Shown: positions 9,796 to 21,441, numbered from the stretch's first letter. The stretch: DNA of 64,000 nt from Methylobacter marinus A45 (GCF_000383855.1 NZ_KB912877.1:688465-752464); one strand, 5' to 3'. The notes: generated by a model not told the origin, from the sequence alone. Made by a program: numbers and translations.

Positions 9796-10740
9796 GTGAA
9801 GACACTTTACTACAGCCATGCCGATTTCCTGCTTCATGACACGGGCATAGGCCATCCGGAAAGCGCCGACCGGCTCAGAAGCATAGCCGATGCCCTGGAC
9901 ACGCCCGACTTCTCCGGCTTGATCAGGCCGCAGCCGCCGCTCGGCACGGAACGGCAAATCAGGCTTGTCCATACACAGGCTCATATCGATACCGTGCTGA
10001 GCGCCGTACCCCGGCATGGACTGCATTATCTGGATTCCGATACGGTGCTTTCGCCCGGCTCGGGAAAGGCCGCCTTGCGGGCGATCGGCGCCGTTTGCGA
10101 TGCCGTCGACAAAATACTGGCCGGTGAAGCCGACAACGCCTTCTGCGCGGTGCGCCCGCCCGGCCATCACGCCGAATCCGAACGGGCCATGGGTTTTTGC
10201 CTGTTCAATAATATCGCCATTGCGGCCGAATACGCCCGCACGCACCATCATCTTCAGCGCATCGCCATCGTGGACTTTGACGTCCACCACGGCAACGGCA
10301 CGCAGGCGGCATTTTATGAGCAGCCGGCCGTGCTTTACGCCTCCAGCCATGAAATTCCGCATTACCCCGGCACGGGCTATCCAAGTGAAACCGGCGTCGG
10401 CAATATCGTCAACGTACCGCTGGCGGCCGGCGATTCAGGGGCGGAGTTCAGGCATAAATACAGCCGGATCATCCTGCCGGCGCTGAGAGCTTTCAAGCCG
10501 GAACTGCTGCTGGTTTCGGCCGGCTTTGACGCGCACCGGGACGACCCCTTGGCATCGATCGGACTCGTTGAAGACGATTATCGATGGGTTACTCAGGAAC
10601 TGATGGAGATTGCCGGCATCTATTGCGGAGGCAGAATAATTTCAATACTGGAAGGTGGCTATAACCTTAAAGCCCTGGCTGCCAGTGCTGCCGTTCACGT
10701 CAAAACACTGTTGGCATACGAGGTACAAGCCGGCAAATAA
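9796..10740 (+). CDS. Histone deacetylase-family (AcuC/HDAC-like) deacetylase
   Basis: Zinc-dependent amidohydrolase of the arginase/deacetylase fold, 314 residues, probably removing acetyl or other acyl groups from proteins, polyamines or small molecules. Motifs: RPPGHHAE (tandem catalytic His, near residue 118), DFDVHHGNGTQ (zinc Asp and His, near 157), SAGFDAHRDDPL (zinc Asp, near 240) and LEGGYN. The start is GTG; no upstream ATG is in frame. Only 31 bp separate it from the PPDK gene, so the two are probably cotranscribed, perhaps linking acylation to carbon flux (inference). Confidence 0.88.
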   Translation: MKTLYYSHADFLLHDTGIGHPESADRLRSIADALDTPDFSGLIRPQPPLGTERQIRLVHTQAHIDTVLSAVPRHGLHYLDSDTVLSPGSGKAALRAIGAVCDAVDKILAGEADNAFCAVRPPGHHAESERAMGFCLFNNIAIAAEYARTHHHLQRIAIVDFDVHHGNGTQAAFYEQPAVLYASSHEIPHYPGTGYPSETGVGNIVNVPLAAGDSGAEFRHKYSRIILPALRAFKPELLLVSAGFDAHRDDPLASIGLVEDDYRWVTQELMEIAGIYCGGRIISILEGGYNLKALAASAAVHVKTLLAYEVQAGK

Positions 10741-10771
10741 ACAGTTCTTCACTATTTTTCAGGGAACAGGC

Positions 10772-13522
10772 ATGACAACTCGATACATTTATTCTTTTCA
10801 CGAAGGTGACGGTAAAAATAAGGTGTTGTTAGGCGGCAAAGGCGCCAATCTTTGCGAGATGACCCAGATCGGCCTGAATGTGCCGCCCGGCTTTGTCATT
10901 ACCACGGAAGCCTGCCTCGACTATCTGAAAAATCAACAATTGCCCGCCGGTCTCATGGATGAAGTCAAGCTGCAGATACGGATAGTCGAGCAGGCGACAG
11001 GCAAGGAATTCGGCGCGCCGGTCAGACCGCTGCTGGTCTCGGTACGCTCCGGCTCGGCGATTTCGATGCCGGGCATGATGGATACGATCCTGAATCTGGG
11101 CTTGAATCAAGCCACCCTGGAAGCGTTGATAGAACAAACGCAGGACCCGCGCTTCAGCTTTGATGCCTATCGGCGCTTTATTCAACTATTCGGCAAAGTT
11201 GCGCTGGGCATAGACGACGAAAAATTCGACGTGCATTTCGACAACGTCAAGCGACAGGCAGACGTCGAGGCCGATACGGATCTGAGCGCCGACCACCTGA
11301 AACAGATCTGCGAACTGTTCCTGCAGGTGGTGCGCGACGAAACCGGCCGGCCTTTTCCTGATAACGTGTACGAGCAACTGGAACTGGCCATCAAAGCCGT
11401 GTTCAATTCCTGGATGGGCAAGCGCGCCGTCGATTACCGGCGCGAATTCCGCATCACGCCGGAAATGGCCAATGGTACGGCCGTTAATGTCGTGGCGATG
11501 GTGTTCGGCAACATGGGCGACGATTGCGCGACCGGTGTCGGCTTTACCCGCAATCCGGGCACCGGCGCCAATGAAATGTACGGCGAATACCTGGTCAATG
11601 CCCAGGGCGAGGACGTCGTGGCGGGCATCCGCACGCCCAAGCCGGTTCAGGAACTGGCCGTGGAAATGCCGGAGATGTACCGGCAACTGGTTGAACTGCG
11701 CCATAAGCTCGAAAGCCATTACCACGAAGTTCAGGACTATGAGTACACGATAGAACGCGGCGTGCTCTACTGCCTGCAAACCCGCAACGGCAAAATGAAT
11801 GCCACGGCCATGGTCAGAACCTCTGTCGAAATGGCCAATGAGGGCATGATCGATAAGGAACGGGCGTTGCTGCGCATTGATCCGGAGCTGCTGGAGCAAT
11901 TGCTGCACCCGCAGCTTGACCCGAACAACAAGATCTCCGCGCTGACGCAAGGCCTGCCGGCATCGCCGGGCGCTGCCTGCGGCAAATGCGTATTTGATGC
12001 CAATACCGCCGAAATCATGGGCCGCGCCGGCGAAAAAGTCATCCTGCTGCGCGAGGAAACCAAGCCTGAGGACATCCACGGATTTTTTGCCGCCCAGGGC
12101 ATACTGACCAGCCGCGGCGGCAAAACCTCCCATGCCGCGGTGGTCGCGCGCGGCATGGGCAAAGCCTGCGTGGCCGGCGCCGAGGATATCAGAATCGATG
12201 TCAGGTCGCGCCAGGCCACCGTCGGCCATGTCCATATACAGGAGGGCGACGTCATCACCATCGACGGCGGCTCCGGCTTGATCTATCTGGACGAAATTCC
12301 GACGGTCACGCCGTCTGTTTCCGGAGAACTCCAAACCTTATTGTCCTGGGCTGATCACTATGCCGAGCTGAAGGTGTACGCCAATGTCGATACGCCGGCC
12401 GGCGCCCGGCTGGCCATCGATTACGGCGCCGCCGGCATCGGCTTGTGCCGCACGGAACGCATGTTCAACGCCAGGGACCGCCTGCCGCTGGTCATTGATA
12501 TGATACTGGCCGACAACCAGAAAAGCCGCGAAGCCGCATTGAAAAAACTGTTCCCGATACAACGGGAGGACTTTGTCCAGTTGTTTACCGTGATGTCGCC
12601 TCTTCCGGTCACGGTGCGCCTGCTCGATCCGCCCATGCATGAATTTCTGCCTAATGAGCAGCAGTTAAAGGACGAAATACAGGCGCTCAAGCAGTATGAA
12701 ATTATTGCCAAAGGCCAGCGCGTCACACTGGAGACACTGGGCGAACATGACGAACTGCCGGCACCGTTCAATCGGCTCGGCAAGGATGTCATTCGCAAAG
12801 CCATCGCCAAGAAGCAATTAATGCTGAAAAAAGTTCGTGAACTGTATGAAGTCAACCCGATGCTAGGCCATCGCGGCGTGCGTCTGGGCATGTCGTATCC
12901 GGAAATTTACCGGATGCAGATCCGCTCCATCCTCGAGGCCGCCGCCATCTGTACACAGCAGGGGCTCCGGATTTCACCGGAAATCATGGTCCCGCAGGTC
13001 ATTACCGCACAGGAACTGAAACGGGTAAGAGAGTATGTCCATGACATACAGCAGGACGTTGAAGCCCGCTATAGCCTCAAACTGAATTTCAAGTTCGGTT
13101 CCATGATTGAGACGGTGCGTGCCTGCACCCGCGCCGGGCAACTGGCGGAATTCGCCGAGTTCTTTTCATTCGGCACCAATGATCTGACGCAGGCGACCTT
13201 TTCTTTCTCGCGCGAAGACGCTGAGAACAAGTTTCTGCCGCTTTACAATGAAGTGGGGCTGCTTGAGGACAACCCGTTTGAAGTGCTGGATGTCAAAGGC
13301 GTCGGTCAACTAATGAAGATGACGGCGGAGTTGGGCCGCAAAACCCGGCCCGATATCAAAATCGGCATCTGCGGCGAACAGGCCGGACACCCCCAGTCCA
13401 TCCGTTTTTGCCACCGTATCAAACTGGACTATGTTTCCTGCTCAGCGCCGCGCATACCGATTGCAAGGCTTGCCGCCGCGCATGCCAAACTGCTGGAGAA
13501 TGGCTACAAGGAGAATGAATAA
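10772..13522 (+). CDS. ppdK: Pyruvate, phosphate dikinase
   Basis: Reversible conversion of PEP, AMP and PPi to pyruvate, ATP and Pi. The 916-residue protein has the ATP-grasp domain (about 1-340), the phosphohistidine swivel domain with GGKTSHAAVVARGMG (about 450), and the PEP-binding TIM barrel with the SFGTNDLTQ signature (about 805). The cysteine general acid is present in GICGEQAGHP, but the usual CGEHGG(D/E)P context is altered. The ATG at 10772 follows an AGGGAAC ribosome binding site; a longer frame reaches back into the deacetylase gene but has no support. In methanotrophs PPDK is part of a PPi-dependent glycolysis (established for Methylococcales, not shown here). Confidence 0.95.
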   Translation: MTTRYIYSFHEGDGKNKVLLGGKGANLCEMTQIGLNVPPGFVITTEACLDYLKNQQLPAGLMDEVKLQIRIVEQATGKEFGAPVRPLLVSVRSGSAISMPGMMDTILNLGLNQATLEALIEQTQDPRFSFDAYRRFIQLFGKVALGIDDEKFDVHFDNVKRQADVEADTDLSADHLKQICELFLQVVRDETGRPFPDNVYEQLELAIKAVFNSWMGKRAVDYRREFRITPEMANGTAVNVVAMVFGNMGDDCATGVGFTRNPGTGANEMYGEYLVNAQGEDVVAGIRTPKPVQELAVEMPEMYRQLVELRHKLESHYHEVQDYEYTIERGVLYCLQTRNGKMNATAMVRTSVEMANEGMIDKERALLRIDPELLEQLLHPQLDPNNKISALTQGLPASPGAACGKCVFDANTAEIMGRAGEKVILLREETKPEDIHGFFAAQGILTSRGGKTSHAAVVARGMGKACVAGAEDIRIDVRSRQATVGHVHIQEGDVITIDGGSGLIYLDEIPTVTPSVSGELQTLLSWADHYAELKVYANVDTPAGARLAIDYGAAGIGLCRTERMFNARDRLPLVIDMILADNQKSREAALKKLFPIQREDFVQLFTVMSPLPVTVRLLDPPMHEFLPNEQQLKDEIQALKQYEIIAKGQRVTLETLGEHDELPAPFNRLGKDVIRKAIAKKQLMLKKVRELYEVNPMLGHRGVRLGMSYPEIYRMQIRSILEAAAICTQQGLRISPEIMVPQVITAQELKRVREYVHDIQQDVEARYSLKLNFKFGSMIETVRACTRAGQLAEFAEFFSFGTNDLTQATFSFSREDAENKFLPLYNEVGLLEDNPFEVLDVKGVGQLMKMTAELGRKTRPDIKIGICGEQAGHPQSIRFCHRIKLDYVSCSAPRIPIARLAAAHAKLLENGYKENE

Positions 13523-13560
13523 CCCTGTGATTGACCGGCAATTGTCATTTTGAAATCTTT

Positions 13561-13626
13561 TTAACCACGAAGAACACGGAGAAAAACAGGTAAAAACTTC
13601 GTGTCCTCCGTGTTCTTCGTGGTTTA
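13561..13626. terminator. Hairpin repeat after ppdK, probable terminator
   Basis: Inverted repeat with 21-base arms (13561-13581 and 13606-13626), only one mismatch; the core is AACCACGAAGAACACGGA. The loop contains AAAAACTTCGTGTC. It lies between the convergent ppdK and the small membrane protein gene. It is the second copy in this window of the repeat at 5585-5641. Confidence 0.65.
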
Positions 13627-13674
13627 TAACTTAAACCTGTTGGCTAAAGTCGACTGAAGTCGCCCCCACATTCA

Positions 13675-13875
13675 TCAGAAAAAGTGAAATTTCTGGTTCA
13701 GTGCATAGGCCAGTGCCAAAACAATTATCTGCGCAAAAATGAGCCCCCAGAAATAGAGACCGAAAAGCACCATTTTGACTTGAGTCTGCGACTGTTCTGT
13801 ATGCCGCCGGACAAAAAGGATGCCGCCAAGGGCGGCAACAATCACCATGACGACACCCATAATGGCGATATTCAT
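13675..13875 (-). CDS. Small two-helix membrane protein of unknown function
   Basis: A 66-residue protein starting MNIAIMGVVMV. Two hydrophobic segments are visible (about residues 2-21 and 36-59) joined by a short charged loop RRHTEQSQTQVK, with a short C-terminal tail NQKFHFF, so it is very likely an inner membrane hairpin. The ATG lies 3 bp after the ftsK stop codon; an AAGGA motif overlapping the end of ftsK is a suitable ribosome binding site. A TTG six bases earlier would overlap ftsK by 4 bp. Tight linkage suggests coexpression with ftsK. I do not recognise a family; the first helix loosely resembles HIG1-type proteins but this is not a claim. Confidence 0.65.
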   Translation of the reverse strand: MNIAIMGVVMVIVAALGGILFVRRHTEQSQTQVKMVLFGLYFWGLIFAQIIVLALAYALNQKFHFF

Positions 13876-13877
13876 GG

Positions 13878-16199
13878 TCAATCCTTGACCGGCGGCGGCG
13901 CCAAAACGACTCTTGAGCCATTAGACTCGGCGGGACTGACGACACCGGCCGCTTCCATTTCTTCGATCATAGTGGCGGCGCGGTTATAGCCAACCTTGAA
14001 GCGCCGCTGCACACTGGAGATTGAAGCCTTTCGCGATTCAGTGACAAACTGCACGGCTTCGTCATACAGCGGATCGCTCTCGCCGCCGCCATTGCCGCCG
14101 CCACCGCCCATGCCGAAGCTATCGCTGGAATCGGATGATTCGCGCGTAATCTCATCGAGGTAATTGGCGGGAGCCGTTTTCTTCAGAAACTCGACGACCC
14201 GATGAACTTCATGGTCATCGACAAAGGCGCCATGAGCGCGGATCGGAATACTGGTGCCGGACGGCAAGAACAGCATATCGCCGTTGCCGAGCAAGGCTTC
14301 CGCACCGCCCTGATCGAGAATCGTGCGCGAATCGATCCTTGACGAAACCTGGAATGAAATCCGCGTCGGCACGTTGGCCTTGATCAGGCCGGTCAATACG
14401 TCAACGGACGGGCGCTGGGTCGCCAGGATCAAATGGATGCCGGCGGCCCTGGCTTTCTGGGCCAGACGCGCGATCAGCTCCTCGACCTTCTTGCCGACGA
14501 TCATCATCATATCGGCCAATTCGTCGATGACGATGACGATGCTCGGCAAGGTCGTCAATACCGGAAACTCTTCACCTTCTTCAAGCTCTCTGACCAGTTG
14601 GAACATCGGGTCCCTGATGGTTTCGCCCCTGGCCTCGGCGTCTGTAATCAACTGATTGAAGCCAGCCAGGTTTCTGACGCCCATTTTGGACATCAGCTTG
14701 TAGCGCCGTTCCATTTCGGCGACAGCCCAGCGCAAGGCGTTGCTGGCCTCTTTCATGTCGGTCACGACCGGCGTCAGCAAATGAGGAATGCCTTCATAAA
14801 CCGACAATTCCAGCATTTTGGGGTCGATCATGATCATGCGCACCTGCTCCGGCGTCGCCTTGTAGAGCATGCTGAGGATCATGGTGTTGATGGCGACCGA
14901 TTTTCCCGAGCCTGTCGTACCGGCCACCAGGGCATGGGGCATTTTACCGAGATCGGCGACGACCGGCGCACCGGAAATATCCTTGCCCATCGCCAGCGTC
15001 AACAGGGATTTGGATTTTTCAAAATTCTTTGAAGCCAACAACTCCCGCAACGTGACCATTTCGCGTTCACGATTCGGAATTTCAAGGCCGATGACTGATT
15101 TGCCCGGAATCACTTCAACGATGCGCACACTGGTCACGGACAGTGCCCGGGCCAGATCCTTGGACAAACCGCTTATACGACTGACTTTAACGCCGGCAGC
15201 CGGCTGCAATTCAAAACGCGTGATCACGGGTCCCGGAAGCACGCCAACGACTTCCACGATTACATTGAAATCCTCAAGAATGCTCTCTACCAGCCGCGAC
15301 ATTTCCTCCAGATCGCTCTCGGAATAGCCCTTGACGCGCGTATCACGTTCATCCAGCATCGTTAAGGGCGGTAAGACGCCTTCACCCGAGGGCGACTGTT
15401 TTTTTGCCTTGCTTATTTTTTCAACTTTGCCGATGATGACTTTTTCAGCCTTTTCGATAATGGGCACCGCTTCGATGGCGGGCAACATTTTCATTTTGGG
15501 CTTTTTCTTGACCTCGGGTTTCGCGGCGACAAACTCGGGTGCCTGAACTCGAGAGGGCTTGACTGATATCTGAATACGATGGATTGGACTCATCTGCCAG
15601 AGCGTCATGAGTTTAATCCCTATAAAGCGGCAGAGAATAACCGTGGATTTACCGATCATATCTAGCAAGGTTATCCAGGACAGTCCCGTAAACAAGGTGA
15701 CCCCGGCCAACAAGACAACCAATAAAAACAGTGTCGTCCCTGAATTGCCGAACACAATCTGCAAGGCATCACCGGTTTCCTGGCCCAGAATCCCCCCAGT
15801 AGTACCCGGCAGTTCAACTCCCGTTCTCAGCAAATGCAGGGAAAATAACGCCGCTCCTGAAATAATGGTGGCAATAAAACCAGTCCAGCGCAATGCCATC
15901 AGCATGAGGCTGCCGGTTCGCCAGCCTTGTTTGTATATCAGATAGCCGAACCAGGTAATCATGCCCGGAAACAAGTACGCAATTAAACCAAAAATACTGA
16001 GGGTAAAATCAGACAACCATGCACCGACGACGCCACATGCATTGGTAACTTCCTGTATTGCGCCGCTATGTGACCAGCCGGCATCTTCGTTACTGAAAGT
16101 GACCAGTGAAATTAAAAAAAATAATGCACAAGCGGAAAAACCTAATAAAGCAACTTCGCGCAACCCCCGGTAAGTTTTTTCTTCCATCACAGCAGCCAT
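13878..16199 (-). CDS. ftsK: DNA translocase FtsK
   Basis: Septum-located DNA pump that segregates chromosome termini and activates XerCD. At 773 residues it is a short FtsK: four membrane helices (about residues 14-190), a brief lysine- and proline-rich linker ([14 protein letters not shown] region, near 230) instead of the long E. coli linker, a RecA-type motor with Walker [15 protein letters not shown] (near 430) and Walker [13 protein letters not shown], and a C-terminal gamma winged helix (about 705-765) for KOPS DNA. The glycine-rich stretch [14 protein letters not shown] links motor and gamma domain. It is divergent from trxB, a common gammaproteobacterial arrangement. Confidence 0.95.
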   Translation of the reverse strand: MAAVMEEKTYRGLREVALLGFSACALFFLISLVTFSNEDAGWSHSGAIQEVTNACGVVGAWLSDFTLSIFGLIAYLFPGMITWFGYLIYKQGWRTGSLMLMALRWTGFIATIISGAALFSLHLLRTGVELPGTTGGILGQETGDALQIVFGNSGTTLFLLVVLLAGVTLFTGLSWITLLDMIGKSTVILCRFIGIKLMTLWQMSPIHRIQISVKPSRVQAPEFVAAKPEVKKKPKMKMLPAIEAVPIIEKAEKVIIGKVEKISKAKKQSPSGEGVLPPLTMLDERDTRVKGYSESDLEEMSRLVESILEDFNVIVEVVGVLPGPVITRFELQPAAGVKVSRISGLSKDLARALSVTSVRIVEVIPGKSVIGLEIPNREREMVTLRELLASKNFEKSKSLLTLAMGKDISGAPVVADLGKMPHALVAGTTGSGKSVAINTMILSMLYKATPEQVRMIMIDPKMLELSVYEGIPHLLTPVVTDMKEASNALRWAVAEMERRYKLMSKMGVRNLAGFNQLITDAEARGETIRDPMFQLVRELEEGEEFPVLTTLPSIVIVIDELADMMMIVGKKVEELIARLAQKARAAGIHLILATQRPSVDVLTGLIKANVPTRISFQVSSRIDSRTILDQGGAEALLGNGDMLFLPSGTSIPIRAHGAFVDDHEVHRVVEFLKKTAPANYLDEITRESSDSSDSFGMGGGGGNGGGESDPLYDEAVQFVTESRKASISSVQRRFKVGYNRAATMIEEMEAAGVVSPAESNGSRVVLAPPPVKD

Positions 16200-16356
16200 G
16201 TAACAACTCGTCTGACAATATTACCAATAAAACATCATTATAGATGAATAATCACACATTTTACATTAGTAATGTCCACAACAGCTCCCCGCCTTCCTGC
16301 AGACAAACGTTAGATAAAAAGTTTACGAAATAATATTTCGCCTTCATAATTCCTGA

Positions 16357-17346
<990 letters not shown>

Positions 17347-17418
17347 GAGATACACACAAGATGAAAAGCTCAAGGCAAATAGATACTTTTTCTGTCCTTG
17401 CGCCTTTCGTCTGGCATT

Positions 17419-18114
17419 ATGCAACTGACAATCCTAGACCTCAACAACCCGGATGAGGATTTTCCTCCGTTAAGTAAAGCGTTGCGAGAACCTGACGGTT
17501 TGCTTGCCGTGGGCGGCTGCCTGTCAAAAACGCGATTGCTTAAAGCTTATAGAAACGGAATTTTTCCTTGGTATAACCCTGAGGATCCTATTCTTTGGTG
17601 GTCGCCCGACCCCAGATTAGTCTTATTCCCGGACAAACTGAATGTATCCCGCAGTCTGCGCAAGACTTTGCGCAAAAATATCTTTTCAGTGACTTTCGAT
17701 CAGGCTTTCAAGCAAGTTATCAATGCTTGTGGAGAGCTTCGAAAAAACAGTACCGGAACCTGGATCACAGATGAAATAACCGAGGCCTATAACGAACTTT
17801 ACCGACTCGGCTTCGCTCACTCGGTGGAAACCTGGCACAACGGCGCACTGGTCGGCGGACTCTACGGCGTGGCCCTTGGCCAGGTTTTTTTTGGCGAATC
17901 CATGTTTCATAGTATGACCGACGCCTCCAAGGTAGCCTTCGTCAGACTGGTCGAGCAACTTAAACAATGGGACTACCAGCTAATAGACTGCCAAGTACAT
18001 ACGCGCCACCTGGAAAGTTTGGGCGCTCAAGAAATTGACCGAGCCTATTTTGTAGAGTTACTTGATCGATATTGCGACATCCCCGCCAATAAACACGCTT
18101 GGCAACTTCAATGA
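17419..18114 (+). CDS. aat: Leucyl/phenylalanyl-tRNA-protein transferase
   Basis: Transfers Leu or Phe from aminoacyl-tRNA to the N-terminus of proteins that begin with Lys or Arg, marking them for ClpS-ClpAP. The protein is 231 residues, with family motifs LLAVGGCLS, YRNGIFPWYN and WWSPDPR in the N-terminal half and GLYGVALGQVFFGESMFH and DCQVHTRHLESLGA in the GNAT-like C-terminal half. The ATG at 17419 is chosen over a TTG seven codons earlier because homologues start MQLTILD-like. The stop overlaps the bpt start (ATGA). Confidence 0.95.
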   Translation: MQLTILDLNNPDEDFPPLSKALREPDGLLAVGGCLSKTRLLKAYRNGIFPWYNPEDPILWWSPDPRLVLFPDKLNVSRSLRKTLRKNIFSVTFDQAFKQVINACGELRKNSTGTWITDEITEAYNELYRLGFAHSVETWHNGALVGGLYGVALGQVFFGESMFHSMTDASKVAFVRLVEQLKQWDYQLIDCQVHTRHLESLGAQEIDRAYFVELLDRYCDIPANKHAWQLQ

Positions 18115-18818
18115 CGATGATTTCCATCCCGTTATTTTTGACCCAGGAATACGACTGCAGCTATCTGACTGGAGAGCAGGCCCAGTCCGCGTTCGTGCAT
18201 CCAACATTTCAACTGACTCCCTCTCTCTATTCGCAACTGATCGAACAAGGCTTTCGTCGCAGTGGCGATCAAGTCTATATTCCCAAGTGTCCCCAATGCT
18301 CAGCCTGTCTTCCGGCAAGGCTGGCGGTGAATGAATTCAAGATCAACAGAAACCAGAAGCGCTGCCTGAAAAAGAACAGTCAAACCAGGGCCATCGTCAA
18401 GCCGCCTGTCTTTGAACAACAACATTACGATATGTATATGCGGTATCAGAAAATGAGACACGGCGATGGCTCCATGGCGGAGTCCAGTCCCGATGAATAT
18501 CTCAATTTTCTGGGCAGCACATGGTGCGACACACGCTTCGTGGAGTTTTCCATTGGCAGTAAATTGGCAGGAATAGCCGTAATAGATTACCTGGACAATG
18601 CCTTGTCGGCTGTTTATACGTTTTTTGAACCTGAATTTTCCAGTCACAGCCTAGGCGTTTATGCCATCTTATGGCAAATTGAACAGGCAAAACTGCAACA
18701 ACGGGAATTTTTATACCTGGGGTTCTGGATAAAAAACTGTAAAAAAATGTCTTATAAAAGTAAATATCAACCCTTGCAATTATTTATCGATAATTGCTGG
18801 GCTGAATTGTCTCTTTAA
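18111..18818 (+). CDS. bpt: Aspartate/glutamate leucyltransferase (Bpt)
   Basis: Transfers leucine from Leu-tRNA to proteins with N-terminal Asp or Glu, the second arm of the bacterial N-degron pathway. The 235-residue protein has the ATE-type N-terminal cysteine cluster (IPKCPQCSACLPAR, near residue 60, plus an early Cys in EYDCSYL) and a C-terminal GNAT-like domain ending LGFWIKNCKKMSYKSKYQPL. It overlaps aat by 4 bp; a second ATG two codons downstream is also possible. The aat-bpt pair indicates that both classes of secondary N-degron are handled by one operon. Confidence 0.94.
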   Translation: MTMISIPLFLTQEYDCSYLTGEQAQSAFVHPTFQLTPSLYSQLIEQGFRRSGDQVYIPKCPQCSACLPARLAVNEFKINRNQKRCLKKNSQTRAIVKPPVFEQQHYDMYMRYQKMRHGDGSMAESSPDEYLNFLGSTWCDTRFVEFSIGSKLAGIAVIDYLDNALSAVYTFFEPEFSSHSLGVYAILWQIEQAKLQQREFLYLGFWIKNCKKMSYKSKYQPLQLFIDNCWAELSL

Positions 18819-18847
18819 ACAAAAAATCCCCTTTTCGATATACGTGT

Positions 18848-18877
18848 TTGTTGTTAAAAACAAGCTTATGTTATCAT
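18848..18877 (+). promoter_or_regulatory. Candidate sigma70 promoter for infA
   Basis: TTGTTG (18848-18853) and TATCAT (18872-18877), 18 bp apart, lie 31 bp before the infA start codon. The -10 matches five of six consensus bases; the -35 is weaker. Position in a short AT-rich gap supports it. Confidence 0.35.
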
Positions 18878-18908
18878 TGGCGGCTTTATATTACTTGGAT
18901 TAAAACAA

Positions 18909-19127
18909 ATGGCTAAAGAAGATCAAATTGAAATGGAAGGCAAAGTGATTGACACACTTCCGAATACTATGTTTCGTGTTGAACTTGAAAACGGTCACAT
19001 TGTGACAGCACATATCTCCGGAAAAATGCGTAAACATTACATCCGCATCCTCACCGGAGACAAAGTTAAAGTTGAAATGACGCCTTACGATTTGACTAAA
19101 GGCCGTATCACGTTCCGCATGCGCTAA
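18909..19127 (+). CDS. infA: Translation initiation factor IF-1
   Basis: S1-type OB-fold protein of 72 residues, the exact usual length, that binds the ribosomal A site during initiation. The sequence [20 protein letters not shown] and the end [12 protein letters not shown] are family hallmarks. Its place between bpt and clpA is conserved in gammaproteobacteria; clpA follows convergently after 43 bp. Confidence 0.98.
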   Translation: MAKEDQIEMEGKVIDTLPNTMFRVELENGHIVTAHISGKMRKHYIRILTGDKVKVEMTPYDLTKGRITFRMR

Positions 19128-19170
19128 TCCATCCTCAATTTATTGGACATCGCGCATGCATCCAGAACGA

Positions 19171-21441
19171 TTAACTGCCTTCAGGAACACTTAACTCATT
19201 GCTTTCGATCGCAAAGGCAAGCGCATTGTCTTCCACATAAATCCGCACATCACCTCCATGAGCCAACTTGCCAAATAGCAAATCATTAGCAAGAGGTTTC
19301 TTGATTTTTTCCTGAATTAATCGCGCCATTGGCCTAGCTCCCATTTTCGGATCACAGCCATTTTCAGCCAGCCACAATCGGGCATCGGGTTCCAGCGTCA
19401 GCGTAACATGCTTCTCTGCCAGTAAAGCTTCCAGTTCAAAGATGAACTTATCAACCACGTGCCCGACAATTGAAATATCCAGAGGTTTAAACTGAATAAT
19501 TGCGTCCAGGCGGTTGCGGAATTCCGGCGAGAACCCTTTTTCGATCACTTTCATGCTATCGCTGGCATGATCCTGCTGAGTAAAGCCAATTGAAGCACGG
19601 CTACCCTCTTCCGCCCCGGCATTTGTGGTCATGACCAGAATAATATTCCGGAAATCGGCCTTACGTCCGTTGTTATCGGTCAACGAACCGTGATCCATGA
19701 CCTGCAGCAACAGATTAAACACATCAGGATGGGCTTTTTCCAATTCATCAAGCAGCAACACGGCATGAGGATGCTTGGTCACTTGTTCGGTCAGCAACCC
19801 GCCCTGATCGAAGCCTACATATCCGGGAGGCGCACCAATCAACCTGGAAACCGTATGCCGCTCCATGTATTCGGACATATCAAAACGAATGAGTTCAACA
19901 CCCAATACTTTGGCTAATTGACGCGTCACTTCTGTTTTACCTACACCTGTAGGTCCCGCGAAGAGGAATGAACCGATGGTTTTTTGCGATTCCCTCAGGC
20001 CCGCACGCGATAACTTTATCGCTGACGCCAGAGCCGAAATCGCCTCATCCTGACCGAAGACCAGCATTTTCAGGTTTTTCTCCAGATTCGCCAGCTTATC
20101 TATATCGTTTGAAGATACGGATTTTGCCGGTACCCTGGCTATCTTTGAAACAATCTCTTCAATTTCAGCGGCATCGATAACATCCTTACGCTCAGCATCA
20201 GGCATCATGCGCTGTTTTGCGCCCGCTTCATCAATAACATCAATGGCTTTATCGGGCAAATGCCGATCCGTGATATAGCGGTCAGATAATTCCGCCGCCA
20301 GCCGCAAAGCTTCGACGGAATATTTCACATCGTGATGTTCCTCGAAGCGCGATTTAAGACCTTTTAGAATGAGGATGGTGTCCTCAACGGAGGGCTCGAC
20401 GACATCAACTTTCTGGAATCTGCGTGCCAGCGCATGATCTTTTTCAAAAATACCGCGGTATTCCTGATAAGTCGTAGAACCGATACAGCGCAACTGGCCG
20501 GAAGCCAGCACCGGCTTAATCAGATTGGATGCGTCCATGACGCCGCCCGAGGCTGATCCCGCGCCGATAATGGTATGAATCTCATCAATGAACAAAATCG
20601 ATTCAGGCTCTTTCTTCAATTGGCTGACCAGGGCCTTCAGGCGTTTTTCAAAATCACCGCGGTATTTGGTCCCGGCCACCAGCGCACCTAAATCCAGGGC
20701 ATAGATGGTGCTGTTCAGCAGGATTTCAGGCACGCTCTCCTCGACGATTCTTTTCGCCAGGCCTTCCGCGATTGCCGTTTTGCCTACACCGGCCTCGCCC
20801 ACCAATAGAGGATTATTCTTACGGCGACGGCAGAGTATCTGAATGGTTCTTTCAACCTCAAGCTCACGCCCAATTAACGGATCAATCCGACCCTGTAAAG
20901 CCTCCTCATTGAGATTGACGGCGTATTTATCCAATGGACTGCCTGAAGCATCAGGATCCGAAGCCCCAATTTCAGATGCCCGCTCATCGGAAGACTCTCG
21001 TTCCTGTTCCACTTTTGAAATGCCATGCGCAAGATAATTGACGACATCCAAACGTGATATGTCCTGCTTGTTCAACAGATAAACCGCGTGAGAATCCTGC
21101 TCACTAAACAAGGCCACAAATAAGTTGGCGCCGGAAACCTCTTTCTTGTCCGAGGCCTGCACATGAAAAACAGCACGCTGAAGCACTCGCTGAAAACCCA
21201 AAGTAGGCTGAGTTTCACGCTGCACACCTTCCGGAATCAATGACATTGTCTCATCAATAAATTGAGTCAACTGTGCACGTAACAACTTAATATCACATCC
21301 ACATGCTCTCAGAATCGGCTCCGCGGAAGCATTATCGAGCAGCACCAGCAGTAAATGCTCAACCGTGATAAATTCATGTCGCTTATCATGCGCATTTTTA
21401 AAAGCATGATTCAATGTAATTTCAAGTTCTTTACTTAACAT
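19171..21441 (-). CDS. clpA: ATP-dependent Clp protease ATP-binding subunit ClpA
   Basis: AAA+ unfoldase that feeds substrates to ClpP and accepts N-degron cargo from ClpS. Length 756 residues against 758 in E. coli. The Clp-N repeats (about 1-145) precede two AAA+ modules: Walker [16 protein letters not shown] (near 213) and [15 protein letters not shown] (near 493), with Walker [10 protein letters not shown] and [13 protein letters not shown]. ClpA lacks the ClpB middle coiled coil, as here. It lies 16 bp after clpS and is certainly cotranscribed with it. Confidence 0.97.
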   Translation of the reverse strand: MLSKELEITLNHAFKNAHDKRHEFITVEHLLLVLLDNASAEPILRACGCDIKLLRAQLTQFIDETMSLIPEGVQRETQPTLGFQRVLQRAVFHVQASDKKEVSGANLFVALFSEQDSHAVYLLNKQDISRLDVVNYLAHGISKVEQERESSDERASEIGASDPDASGSPLDKYAVNLNEEALQGRIDPLIGRELEVERTIQILCRRRKNNPLLVGEAGVGKTAIAEGLAKRIVEESVPEILLNSTIYALDLGALVAGTKYRGDFEKRLKALVSQLKKEPESILFIDEIHTIIGAGSASGGVMDASNLIKPVLASGQLRCIGSTTYQEYRGIFEKDHALARRFQKVDVVEPSVEDTILILKGLKSRFEEHHDVKYSVEALRLAAELSDRYITDRHLPDKAIDVIDEAGAKQRMMPDAERKDVIDAAEIEEIVSKIARVPAKSVSSNDIDKLANLEKNLKMLVFGQDEAISALASAIKLSRAGLRESQKTIGSFLFAGPTGVGKTEVTRQLAKVLGVELIRFDMSEYMERHTVSRLIGAPPGYVGFDQGGLLTEQVTKHPHAVLLLDELEKAHPDVFNLLLQVMDHGSLTDNNGRKADFRNIILVMTTNAGAEEGSRASIGFTQQDHASDSMKVIEKGFSPEFRNRLDAIIQFKPLDISIVGHVVDKFIFELEALLAEKHVTLTLEPDARLWLAENGCDPKMGARPMARLIQEKIKKPLANDLLFGKLAHGGDVRIYVEDNALAFAIESNELSVPEGS

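Noticed and set aside
11186-12334. 382-codon minus-strand frame inside ppdK
   Set aside because: Shadow frame with biased composition; the plus-strand PPDK reading is unambiguous across the region.
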